Assembly (NCBI GenBank): GCA_002633005.1
Contig: NMRA01000225.1
Coordinates: 423,218 to 487,217, forward strand
Reading direction: 5' to 3'
From: Phoronis australis
Lineage: Eukaryota > Phoronida > Phoronidae
Length of the DNA stretch: 64,000 nucleotides
Made by a program: the position numbers and the translations under genes
Notes under the pieces: model-generated
Database searches by the model: none
Told to the model about the DNA's origin: nothing
The model's input: the letters and a program-made list of their open reading frames with translations, nothing else
In this document: in pieces, positions 11,252 through 22,800 of the stretch
Position numbering within the stretch: position 1 is the stretch's first letter
Layout: each line of letters begins with the position of its first letter

Positions 11252-13374
11252 CGTAACTGTGGGTGGAAGCTGGGAGTAATTCATTACAGTCCTAGGTGGA
11301 AGGGATTGCTTGGGTTGGAACAAATTGAGTTGGTTTGTTATCTTGTAGTTTGAAGCCATGGTCGGTGTATATGGTGACCAGTTGGTTAGTTCATGGAACT
11401 GCATTTACGACACTGTTGTCAAATGCATCGTGAGACATTTATCAACTTCTATACTCAGTGCTGTAGTGGGGCGTAGGCGGACGTAGGCACAGCCAACCAC
11501 CTTTTGGCATTTGAACGTAGCGCCTACGCACCGTAAGTTACTTTCAGTGCTCAAGGCGAGATGATTTTTTGAGGATTAAAAGCTAATCTTGTAAGAAATG
11601 ACAATGCTTCAATGAACTTAGTTGCAGGCCGACATTTGGAAAATTCGATCTATCATCAGATCCCCAAATATAAAAGTACATTAAACGATTTTTGTCTATC
11701 TGAAATAAGTCTCAAGGAAATTGATGAATTTCGGACAGTAAAAGGCTCAATTCTGTTTTCGTTTTACCTAGCTTAACAGAGCGAAATGCACCTATAACTA
11801 ACGAAATTATAAAAATCGACAAGTAGACAATTAATGATGACAAGAGAAGATGTATGGCGAAGATAACAACTCCGAGTGCGAATTAAAGTAATATTGATGA
11901 GCAGACATTAAATTATCATGGTGGCTTAGAATGAAGTAACCTGGCGGAGCGTGTGATCTGGGTTCACTTGGTCACTCTGAAAACGTCACACAGTTGAGTT
12001 CTCATCTTACTTCGACATAGTCATTTCTTTCATTTTATAACTATTTATAAAGTTACATAAAATAATACACGTACCTGTCCGCAATCAGAAAATTTCACTT
12101 GCTGGCAGATATACCTTATGTCCAATCGTATTGTGAACAATCTTGAAAACCCGATATCCACTGTGTGGACGGCGAAAGTACAACTTTTTGCAAACTCTAA
12201 CATCACCCGATGACGTCAGAACCTTGGAAATATGATAAGCCAGCACCTACGCCTCGTATTAGGAATTGTCTTGATTTCCGTTGCGGTGGTTTTCCGTAAA
12301 TCGCAATGTACACCCAAAAAAATCCCTGACCAGCTGTGGATCTACGAATTTGTCGACCGGAGGACTTTGCCCCCCTTTCGTCACTGCATTGCTTTGCGAT
12401 TTATTCAAAGAATGTTTTGACCTCTCTAGTATTAGCATTTTTGAAACCAAATGTAACCCATTCTTCCCTCCACTTTGACAACTGCAGTAAGATAATTGTA
12501 CCGGTGCTGGGTCCCGCATATGAACTACACGATTAGATGCGCATGGCACAGAACGGGGGGAGGTAGGGAGGGGGGTTAGCCCAGTCATTGGCTTAGACGT
12601 CTAAGGAATCGCCGCCAGGATTGAACCTCATGGCGCCCTCCGAGTGAGACCTTCAGTTCACTCTAAATGAAATTCACGAAATTCTGTTAGCTGGTGATTA
12701 TCATTTCCCTAACCAAGACAAAAACTCAATGCACCATCTTACTGTTAACGTATTGCATAATTTCAATGTCAAACTTTGTTCATTTGCCCTTGAAGACCCA
12801 ACTGAGCGGAAAGGTAATTCACACCTGATGCTCCTCTTCCGGCACTCTAAGCCTTTCCATATTTTAAATTTTATAGTTTTAAAAATATTGTATGGTGTGA
12901 TAATTCCATAATTTCATTGACACGTTCTGTTTTCATACACAGCTATGTTCATGAGTAAAATACCTCATGAAGTGGGTCACTTGGCGTGCCTCACAACTTG
13001 AAGCCGCCGCTCTCTGGTCACCGACTGGCATCGGTTGTTTAATTTCAACTCGGACCTGCCTCAGACTGACTATTACTCATACGACAGCTATCATTCGGAC
13101 TTGAGTTTATTTCATATTACAACCAAAGATATTGGTAACTATAATATCTTTGTTACAACTGCGAATCTTCCCTGGGAAACAGGCTTGCACTCCAGGCTGG
13201 TAGTTGCAAAATAAGTTCGAAAACTAAAATCGATTCCACGCGTTTGATTTTAGGAATGGTACTTAACTTTTTGAAATACATTTGGTCAATTTAGCACGTT
13301 TTTCTAACTATGAAAAATATCTTTAACCTTTCTGATATTTTTTTAATAAAGTGAAGTTAATAAAAATACCACTT

Positions 13375-13402
13375 CAGTGGCGGATCTAAGAGGGGGGCCC
13401 AA
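13375..13402. repeat. hAT-like transposon end
   Basis: CAGTGGCGGATCTAAGAGG followed by a G-run and GGCCC resembles the CAGTGGCGGATC...GGGCCC termini of hAT-type elements in many invertebrates. The partner end was not found. Confidence 0.35.
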
Positions 13403-15558
13403 CATGTTGCCTCGAGGAATTGGGCATAGTACGACCGTATGCACAAGCGGTCCGAAAGTTGCGGGGGCCGAGGACGTGCACCACTTACCACTTCTTGTTC
13501 GCAAAATCCATCGGTGGACTTGATCCGCCTACGCACCTACACAGCCTGCGCTTTGCAAGATCAGAAAACGTGTACTAAACTAGTTTCTCGTTCCCGTCGA
13601 TGTTCACGCCACAGGTGCTTTTCAGTTCAGTCTATTAACAGCTTAGATCAGAAGCCCGCAGATTTTCCATCAAAGCCTTGTTTCATAACAGTTTGCCTTT
13701 GACTTGAGCAATGGTGCTAGCAACAGGTAGACTATATGAAATTAAAGCAACGGTAATTCTGCCGGTCGCACTGACACGCACACGCATTGACTTCGTCATT
13801 GCTTCACACTTTTGCGGTTTCCGTTGACCCAAGACACTCGCGAAGCACTCTCGAAGCACTTGTGGGAGTAAATCTTCGTTTTTGGAAGGAACACATTGAC
13901 TTCAGTATATCCCATAATTTGACATTCCCATCCTGCCGACCTATCACTTCAGTAGCCACCATTTTGGGGCGCTTATTGGGTCATTAGCGTACTCGCGAAA
14001 CACTCTTCCTTTCTCGCGTTTTTCCGTGGTCTTGCGTGACTAAATCAAAGACAATGCTTAAAAATTAATATCAGTGGAAACTCAGCAATTCAACCAGCTT
14101 GAATAAAAAGTGAAATTTCATGATAACTTACTTAATTTTCACCGTTTTATTTTTTCATTTGGATGCTTTTCGAGGGCAGTTTGATTATTCAAATTAAAAA
14201 GTCAAAATTATCCGCCGAATTAAAAATATGTATTTGCCAATTTACAGGTACTCAAAAAAAATTTTGAAACAACACTGCCATTTCAGTTCCATAACAGCAA
14301 ATAACTTACAGCACTGCACTTAACCTGGGTGTAATTTCTGGTTAGTGCAACATTATTGCCTCCCGTTATATATGTTAACTCACTGTTAGTTTTTCTGCTC
14401 TGCTCAAAACGATTGGTCATCGTGTCAGAAATTACGCCACGCTATCAGCCACGTTGTCAGTTACGTAGTGAGAACAAATAAATCATCCTGTATAACTACA
14501 GTCATTCATTGTCCATCACGATTCTAGAAAAGCTGAAAGCTTTGGTCAGTAGCTTTATTCTGATGTCTGTAATGTTCAATTTACCGAATTGCACGTTTAA
14601 GCAGCTATCTAAATATTTAGTTTTTGAATGAGTGACGAAACGGTTTCCTTTATTTCTTCATCCCGATGGCGTACGGAACATTGCTGTTTCTTTTGGTTGG
14701 CCTGTGGTAAAACGCTTTTCCATGACCACGGGCATGGCAATTATGATAAAGATAAAATCAAGTGACAAGTAACATATTTTCGTTTGAGTTGCGTCTTCAT
14801 ACAGTACTATTGATTTTTAATCTAGGACAATCATGAACCATATACATTACATGCACTTCTACGACTAGATTAATTGAGCTCACCAGAAAATAATTGTAAT
14901 TCAGTCATCCATTGATTTAAAACTTGCTGAATTGAAATTTTATAACGTTCTGCTTTCTCTCACACAATCGCGTTTCGTGAACATCAAAACGGGAAAAGGG
15001 AGCACTTCCCCGGTCAGCGGTTCCAGCAATCAGCCAACAGAGGGCGGTCTCACCCCCTATTGCAATATCACGTACGGGTGTTTATCCTTGATCTTTGAGG
15101 TTGTTTATTTATCATAAGGCGTGAATTTGACCCAGGAAATGGGTTTGGCGATTATTTTCGGAGATAGGTGTTCAGGCGTGCTTCTTTCAATGTATTATGG
15201 AAATACAGATCCTCCTATAGTTTAAAAACTAACTGCAAGTGTGTACGCACGACCCGGCGGTCACCTTTTAGAGGATGAATGACCTGGAGAGCTAAGGGAA
15301 AAGTGGGGCTTTGGATATCATCCAAAGACAGAGTTTTACTTGAGTCTTTATTTTGTCCGATGTCACGACGCAAACATCAATTATCTACCACGATGAATGA
15401 ATACACGTGAAAGCAGGCATCGAATCAAAACTGTTGTCAATGAACTAGCCGTATTCCTTCCGCGAAAGAAAGATGCGCATTAACTTTTCACGAGGAATTC
15501 AATTTCAAAAGCCAAACCCGTTAATTACCAGTTTTTGTGCTTGATATTTCGATTTATT

Positions 15559-15714
15559 TCAGCCAGTATATCCGTCAAGGACACACGGCGACACCGGTTT
15601 TCCCAACTCCAACGCCACCACTGACTACAGCCCGCCTCCCGGGGGCAGTAACGCTAGGACCTCGCTAAAAAGCAAGACTTCGCGAGATTACGTGAGATAT
15701 TGCAGTGCTTTTTA
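15559..15714 (+). other. Exon-like open segment with repeat copy B
   Basis: A TTTCAG acceptor-like site is followed by an open frame that contains TTDYSPPPGGSNARTSLK and then SKTSRDYVRYCSAF, and ends in TAA at about 15714. The second half is the dispersed repeat. TAAAAAGCA at its start pairs with TGCTTTTTA at its end, so this part can also fold as a hairpin. It could be a terminal exon of an unseen gene or only a repeat. No family is recognised. Confidence 0.3.
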
Positions 15715-16681
15715 AATAAGAACACGCGACTTTGACTAGGTTTTAGCTAGGTCCTAGCGTAGGTCCTAGCGTCTATTGAACGCACGCCCGGTTTCACCCT
15801 ATATGCTGCAACAAAAAATTAATATCGAAAAATACGCTTTTAGTTTAAAAAACAAGGAAATTCGGGGAGGGAAGGGAATGTGTAAAAATGAAGTCGGATG
15901 AATGCTTTGGCTCAGTTGTACTCCAAACTTTCCCAGCTTGATAACTAGGCTACGTATATGAGGGAAGTTACTCGTCACGTGATTCATGAACTTATTTCTT
16001 GTCATGGGAATCCCAAGAGACACATTTTTCATGTGATACTATGTACGCCGATTCGGGGGAGAGGTACTCGACTATCATATTTTGGCGAACGGCAGCTGGA
16101 AAATTAGTACACACATCGAGTTAGAGAGTAGATTAGGAAAAGGAGGACCCGGATTTTAGGGACCATCCACGAAAACAAATCATTCTTCCGTGGGATTGCT
16201 CTAGCACCGTCCTTTGGAGGGCATCCTTATACCAACACATTCATATAAACCACAGTCATTTCGTAGGGATTCTTAGACAACTGAATTTTCCGCTACAGCC
16301 GGACATTTGGCCATCAAACAGCTTCTAGTAACTGAAAGCCCTTCTGTGCGATTTCATTTGCCGGTGTAATTGGAAAAACTGGACACTTTGGGTGTCGGTA
16401 AAGGAATCCTTCCATTTGGAATTTTGGTAGAAAAGGCATCTTTCTGTAAGAAAACTGGTCGTGAAAGTTCATCCTTCTCAGAGGCACTTTCGCACACTCC
16501 TTCTATTGGAGTACCCCCCACATTTGTCAAGTATTGACCCGTTACACAGTTTACATTGTTTGCATGAAAGCGGATTGTAGCTCGCTCGACATTCACTCGG
16601 CAGTTAGACGTCACATTTTATCCGCCCGTACAAGCGACTAGACCCGTTCAGCAAATAACAAGGCGTGATCAAGGATTTGCC

Positions 16682-16700
16682 CGTATATATTTAGTACATA
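16682..16700 (+). promoter_or_regulatory. Possible TATA box upstream of TMEM272-like gene 1
   Basis: GTATATATTTAG lies about 60 bases before the chosen ATG at 16746. Position and AT content fit a core promoter with a very short 5' UTR, but AT-rich matches are frequent here. Confidence 0.25.
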
Positions 16701-16745
16701 TACTAGCTATTCATCTCGTTGTGCAGCAACGATTTAGTTGAAGAC

Positions 16746-16827
16746 ATGGCCGACGACGCGGAGGCAGTGAAGTTGGAGGCGTCAGACTCTGCATCACCGC
16801 AGTACGGAACTTCAGGTGGTGATACAG
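16746..16827 (+). CDS. TMEM272-like copy 1, exon 1
   Basis: Start codon and 27 codons rich in Asp, Glu and Ser, then a phase-1 donor GTACGT. It has no hydrophobic stretch, so there is no signal peptide; the N-terminus is predicted cytosolic. Confidence 0.75.
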
Positions 16828-19800
16828 GTACGTTGAGGGCGAGGTGTCATCATGATGGCGTGCCAGAGAAGGTGCACAGAGCATGCAATTCCAGCAAGTG
16901 TGGCAAGGCAGTGCCAAGATCCTATACTGAGTGAATATAGTGTCAACAGCTTTATGCAAGCTCATTCAGTCCGGTTAGGTGGCCTACATGCACACTGCAC
17001 ATTAACCGACATTATGTCGAATTTAGCTTTCAACATTGATGTATGTAGCTAGTTCGGCCATTCTCAAGGGTTATTGTAAAGTACAGAAAGCGTCGAGAAA
17101 TTAGTGCAATATCTGGGCGTCAAAACATTACATGTTACGCTGACTCTGCATATTCGTGCACATGCATATTCATGTATCTGCACATGGGTGGTGCAGCACT
17201 GAAAAAAGTGGGGGCTAAAGCCCCTCAGCACCCCTGTGTTGCACCGCTTATAGACCATGTGCGGCGTAGCACCGAAAATGGTGGTGGTGCGCCGCCCATG
17301 CTACACACTGGACACTTGTATACAAATGCAATGAGACTTTCCGCGATCAAGTTTTTATATAGTATGAAAATAGTGAAATGGAGATATAACTTCTTCAGTT
17401 CACTTATTTAAATTTATCTTACCATTGTCCAATGTCTTTCCCATAAAGATCGAGCATTATATTGCATGTTATACTGAATATCGACGGCGAATAAATATAG
17501 ATTATTACATGGCGAAGTCGTTATCCCCCGTTATCTAGAGCCCGAGTGAATTTTGGAGAATTATCACCCTCGGGGCTAACGCCCCGCGGGCCAACGCCCC
17601 TCGGGCTAACGCCCCTCGGGCTAACGCCCCTCGGGCGATAATTCTCCAAAATCCACTCGGGCTCTAGATAACGGGGGATAACGACTTCGCCATGTAATAA
17701 TCTATATGTATCTATGTCCTCTATTCTATCACGATCAAGAAACCAGCTATGATGTAAATTAGCATATAGTCGGTTTTGATTAATACAAGCTAGGGACCAA
17801 TATGGAAATTGGTTCTAAGATACACCGCTAGGATACACATATTCTGAATCTTACACACACAAATGTTTCCCTATGAAATAGAAATTTAAAAACTATTTCT
17901 AAGAATACCATATCATCACTTAGCATCAAACTTTGTGCGTTCGTTGCGCAAAACGCTAAGTTTACATAGGCGGATTTAGGGGGGGGCCCAGGGGGCCCGG
18001 CCCCCCCCCCCCTTGGCTGCCGCAAAAAAATAAAACAGTAAGAGCGTAGGGAAATGGCGAGTTTATTAATTAACCCCGGTAATTAAAATTGTACGAATGN
18101 TCAGACACTTTTTTGCCATTCATTCTTCAAGCATGACATTCAAATTTATCTTTACAAAAGTGTTAGCCGATAGTGTTGAGGTAGTTAATTACATACGATA
18201 CACATACCGACGTCAGTCACATAGTGCAGGCCCCACTCAGATTAATTTAAAGTGTACATCAAGTGGCAGGAATGTGCATCATATTTTGTGCAACAAAAAC
18301 ACCTTATTTTAAAAAATGTGCAGGTGTAGAAGTGGGAGCTTTTTGGAATTTGATTTATAGGTATATTATCTAGCCACATAGAAAAAACTAGGTTGCCCCC
18401 CAAAGTACTCACAAGGATGAACGCTATGAGATCTGACCCACCGACTATATATACATGCAGCCTACCAGCGAATGAATAACTTATCAAAGATAGACTCTCA
18501 CGGTTTCTAGAACTCTAGTAGTTCATTTGCTTTAAAATACACTTCTCAGCTTTAAATTTATTGTCAAGTCATTACGAAAAACATTTAAGACTTTCTTTTT
18601 AATTTTTGAAATGTATGTGTGCAATGGAAACGAGTTGAGTACTTTGTTTTCTTTTTATGCGCCCACATATTTATATGTGGACGCATTATGCAGTCATCTC
18701 CGTCCGTCCGTCCGTCCGTCCGTCCGTCCGTCTGTCCGTCCGTCCGTCCGTCTGTCCGTCCGTCCGTCCGTCCGTCCGGGCGGCGTCCGTCCGGCGTCCG
18801 TCCGGCGTCCGCTGCTTTATCTCCAAAACCCTTTGACATACGTTCATGAAATTGGCACATATGTTCCATTTATGAATGGGACGGCATGTGCGAACTTTCG
18901 GACGGATCCGACAACCGGTGTGCCCCCTAGTGGCAATTTTAGTTTTTACCTTTGTATCTTCAAATGTCCTGAACGGATTTTCATGAAATTTGGTATGTAG
19001 GCACCTATTAGTGAGATGACGCTATCCTTCCGTTTTCAGATGGATTCGACATAGTTTGCGCCACCTAGTGGCCATTTTTAGTGTTTTCGAGTCTGTTTTT
19101 GTGCGTCCGCCCCTCTATCAACCGAACCGCTCAAAGGATGATTGTGAAAATTGGCATGTATATGCTTACTATGTAGAGGATGGTTGACGATGATTTTCCG
19201 ATTTGGACTACTGTGGCGCCTCCTAGTGGCAGTTTTTTTTGCGCCTATGGCCGTTCCGAGGATATTTACGAAATTGTGTAAGTATATTTATATGATGTTA
19301 ACAACGGAAGATGACGNNNNNNNNNNNNNNNNNNNNNNNNNNNNNNNNNNNNNNNNNNNNNNNNNNNNNNNNNNNNNNNNNNNNNNNNNNNNNNNNNNNN
19401 NNNNNNNNNNNNNNNNNNNNNNNNNNNNNNNNNNNNNNNNNNNNNNNNNNNNNNNNNNNNNNNNNNNNNNNNNNNNNNNNNNNNNNNNNNNNNNNNNNNN
19501 NNNNNNNNNNNNNNNNNNNNNNNNNNNNNNNNNNNNNNNNNNNNNNNNNNNNNNNNNNNNNNNNNNNNNNNNNNNNNNNNNNNNNNNNNNNNNNNNNNNN
19601 NNNNNNNNNNNNNNNNNNNNNNNNNNNNNNNNNNNNNNNNNNNNNNNNNNNNNNNNNNNNNNNNNNNNNNNNNNNNNNNNNNNNNNNNNNNNNNNNNNNN
19701 NNNNNNNNNNNNNNNNNNNNNNNNNNNNNNNNNNNNNNNNNNNNNNNNNNNNNNNNNNNNNNNNNNNNNNNNNNNNNNNNNNNNNNNNNNNNNNNNNNNN

Positions 19801-22800
19801 NNNNNNNNNNNNNNNNNNNNNNNNNNNNNNNNNNNNNNNNNNNNNNNNNNNNNNNNNNNNNNNNNNNNNNNNNNNNNNNNNNNNNNNNNNNNNNNNNNNN
19901 NNNNNNNNNNNNNNNNNNNNNNNNNNNNNNNNNNNNNNNNNNNNNNNNNNNNNNNNNNNNNNNNNNNNNNNNNNNNNNNNNNNNNNNNNNNNNNNNNNNN
20001 NNNNNNNNNNNNNNNNNNNNNNNNNNNNNNNNNNNNNNNNNNNNNNNNNNNNNNNNNNNNNNNNNNNNNNNNNNNNNNNNNNNNNNNATGTTTCTGTGGT
20101 GCTTTAAGCAACTGATGTATAGGATGTGCTTGTATTATGAAGATCACTCACATTTTGCCCCTAGCCTATTAAGGAGACAATGACCATGCCTTTCCATTTT
20201 GCAAAGTACAACATACCACATATATGCCCTCTACTGGCCACTTTATGGTACCAATAAACAACCCTAGAAGAATACCGTATACGGTGCAATTGTGGGCGCA
20301 TTTCAACGCTCTGCGTTGCTCTTGTTTAAAATGGGTTTCAAAAAGTGTTGCCTTTTTCCAAATGCAGAGTGGAGTTGACCTTTTCTGATGACATGCTCTC
20401 AACATCGCAACAGTCTACAAATAAGTGTTCGATAGTCTAGCATTTCGTCAAGCACTTTCAGTTCACTTCACAATAAAAAAACATACGGGTTACACAACAA
20501 GACTGTGGTTAATTGTCTTTGAAATTGTGTCTGAAAATGTCATATTTTAAGAGCAACCCGCATCTTGATCTGTATAAACTAATTTCATGATTGGGAAGAA
20601 ATTATGTTAAGCAAATAGCAAGTTCAGAGCATTGAGTGAGAAAATTAACATAAAATTATAGAATATTCTTTATTCCAGACTTTCTGTATGAGGTTACAGA
20701 TGTCCATGTCAGAATAAAATAGTGATGAAGGATATGTAACTTCGAGAACGACGATTCAATATTATAACGCTTTGCTGGCCACTTACTGTTTTAAATTTTG
20801 TCTTTTATCGTTCCTTGTTAGGCCCTACTCAAATCAAGGCGATTTTAGCCTTGAGTGGAAGTGATTAGTCGTTAGTAGTTTAGACAAAGCTTAACAAGTT
20901 GTCCCACTTGGTAGCACTACACTACTCGGTGCTGAATCCTCCATGAGTTGGTAAGCCCCTCCCACCGGGAAACGCCAGCCTCAACAGGTATTGTCACAAT
21001 ACCAGTGGTTATTGCGACACTCCACCAAAAGCCAATCCCTTCAACATCATCTAATTGTTCTGCCTGGACAACTGCATGTCAACAAACTGACAATGGGCCC
21101 CGTTTTATCAAAAGCCGTACTCCCGTATTAGCTGGAATATTTTCGTGTTAACGTCTCAGGGTTGCTGCTTTCATTTTTCAATAAAATTGGATGCAAAGTC
21201 GGCGTGAGATGATAGCCTATAGGTTGTTTTCGCAAGCAAGGAAAACGTGCGGGGGCAAGGTTGGTGCGTGCGCGACCGAAGAAATAAGCCTACGCGAGAC
21301 GATGCGCGGAGGGTGCTGGTCTGCGAGTAGGGATCGAATAGATTACGTGAAAGTTTTGTGAGTGGATATGCCTGATCCTCGCGCGGACATGGAAGTCTAG
21401 GTCACTTCACAGTATCAAGGTTTCCCTTTAAAGCAGCTTCACCATCACATGACAAAAATAACTACGACCGTCTGAACTGTCGTTAGTTTCGGATTCAGAT
21501 CCGACCAAATTCCTGGAGTCACCAGACCAGTGGTGTAGGCGTAAGGGGAATTCCTGACGTTTTCTTGGAATCGGCAATTCAAGCAAACGATATGTGTCCG
21601 CATTATTCCGTCATCGCTGTCCGTCCGTCCGTCTGCCCGGCGTCCGCTACTCTATCTCCATAACTCCGTGATGTATGTTCATGAAAGTTTGCACCTCCTT
21701 TCATCGAACGAATTTTCGGACGGATCCGACAACCGGTGTGCTCTCTAGTGGCAATTTTATTTTCAACGTTTGCCTCTGTAACTTCAGAGTACCTTGATAC
21801 TTTCTCCTGAAATTTAGCAAAAAAATACCATCATAACGACAACAGCACCTTTCCTTTTCGTGATGGATTCGACTTAATCTGTACCAACTAGTGGCGATTT
21901 TAATTATTTCTTAGTCTGTTTTTGTCACGTGCTTATGTATCTGCCAAACTGCGCAGATCATTATGAAATTTGCAGATGTGTTCCTACTGACAAGACCATG
22001 ACTAACGTGGGTTTTCAAACAGGTCCAACTACTTTGGTGACCCCTAGTGACATTTTTCGCATCTACGGCTTTATCTCCTACACCCCTTGCTACATGTAGA
22101 TGTTTTTAAAATTTTGAAACTGTATTTCTATTAACTTGACAACAGATGCATAGTCTATGATACCACTGTGGTGACTAATGACATTTTTTTACATTTACCT
22201 TTGTATCTTTGGAGTTCTTTGATGGATTTTCACGAAATTTGACAAATAGTTTTGTATTCTGTACCAACTAATGGCCATTTTTATGATATAAATGAACACC
22301 TTCAGAAGCAACACCGTTTGCGGTGCAGTCTTGGGCGCATTTCAACGCTGCGCATTTTTCTTGTTTTTTATCCTGGCAAATAGTATACAGGAATTGTATA
22401 GGTTTGGATTTAACCACTGTCTTTAAAAAGCGGTTTAAATAGTTTCGCTATGATGTCTTCTACGTTCCCATAGGCCCAGTCATCGATGGTTGCATTCCAG
22501 GGCCCTAGCGTACTTGTCTTTTCACATATGGTGGGCCGATGAGGGGAAAGTGTCGCCGTAAAATTACGCTCGTAATTACGAGCGTAAATTAAATTGCAGG
22601 AGTGTCGCCGTACAATTACGCTCGTAAATTAAATGGGGAAAAGTTTCCCCGTAAAATTACGCTCGTAATTACGAGCGTAAATTAAATTGCAAAAATGCTG
22701 CAGTAAAATTACGCTCGTAAATTAAATGGGGGAAATGTCGCCGTAAATTACGCTCGTAAAATACCTTAAGAACGTTCCAAATTTAAACCAATCAGTGTTG

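Larger units (their letters stand above)
9593..16745. other. Intergenic region between Shroom and the first TMEM272-like gene
   Basis: About 7 kb with no confident gene. It holds the 3' UTR and minisatellite, a repeat pair (11168-11251 and 15615-15703), a GTAGGCG/CGCCTAC hairpin near 11465-11530 and a hAT-like GC-rich end near 13375. Open frames of 60-110 codons here show no domain I recognise. Confidence 0.5.
18657..20325. mobile_element. TCCG-headed modular element, copy 1 (contains gap)
   Basis: The head ATGCGCCCAC (18657-18666) pairs with GTGGGCGCAT (20292-20301), and a CCCACAT/ATGTGG hairpin lies at the head. A (TCCG)n run follows at about 18699-18783. The body then consists of modules of roughly 140-160 bases, each with CCTAGTGGC near positions 18926, 19064 and 19222, alternating with TTCATGAAATTTGG-type motifs. 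The tail has an ACCGTATACGGT palindrome. An assembly gap removes 771 bases inside it. Confidence 0.75.

Noticed and set aside
17495-17707. CRISPR-like array in the CTCGGGCTAACGCCC repeats
   Set aside because: Units are head to tail without spacers and lie inside a eukaryotic foldback.
18585-19000. Open frames rich in PSVRPSVRP or TDGRTDGRT
   Set aside because: Direct translations of the TCCG satellite in different frames, not proteins.
19151-20183. Long open frames of 290-318 residues
   Set aside because: They run through an assembly gap of Ns and have no real sequence.
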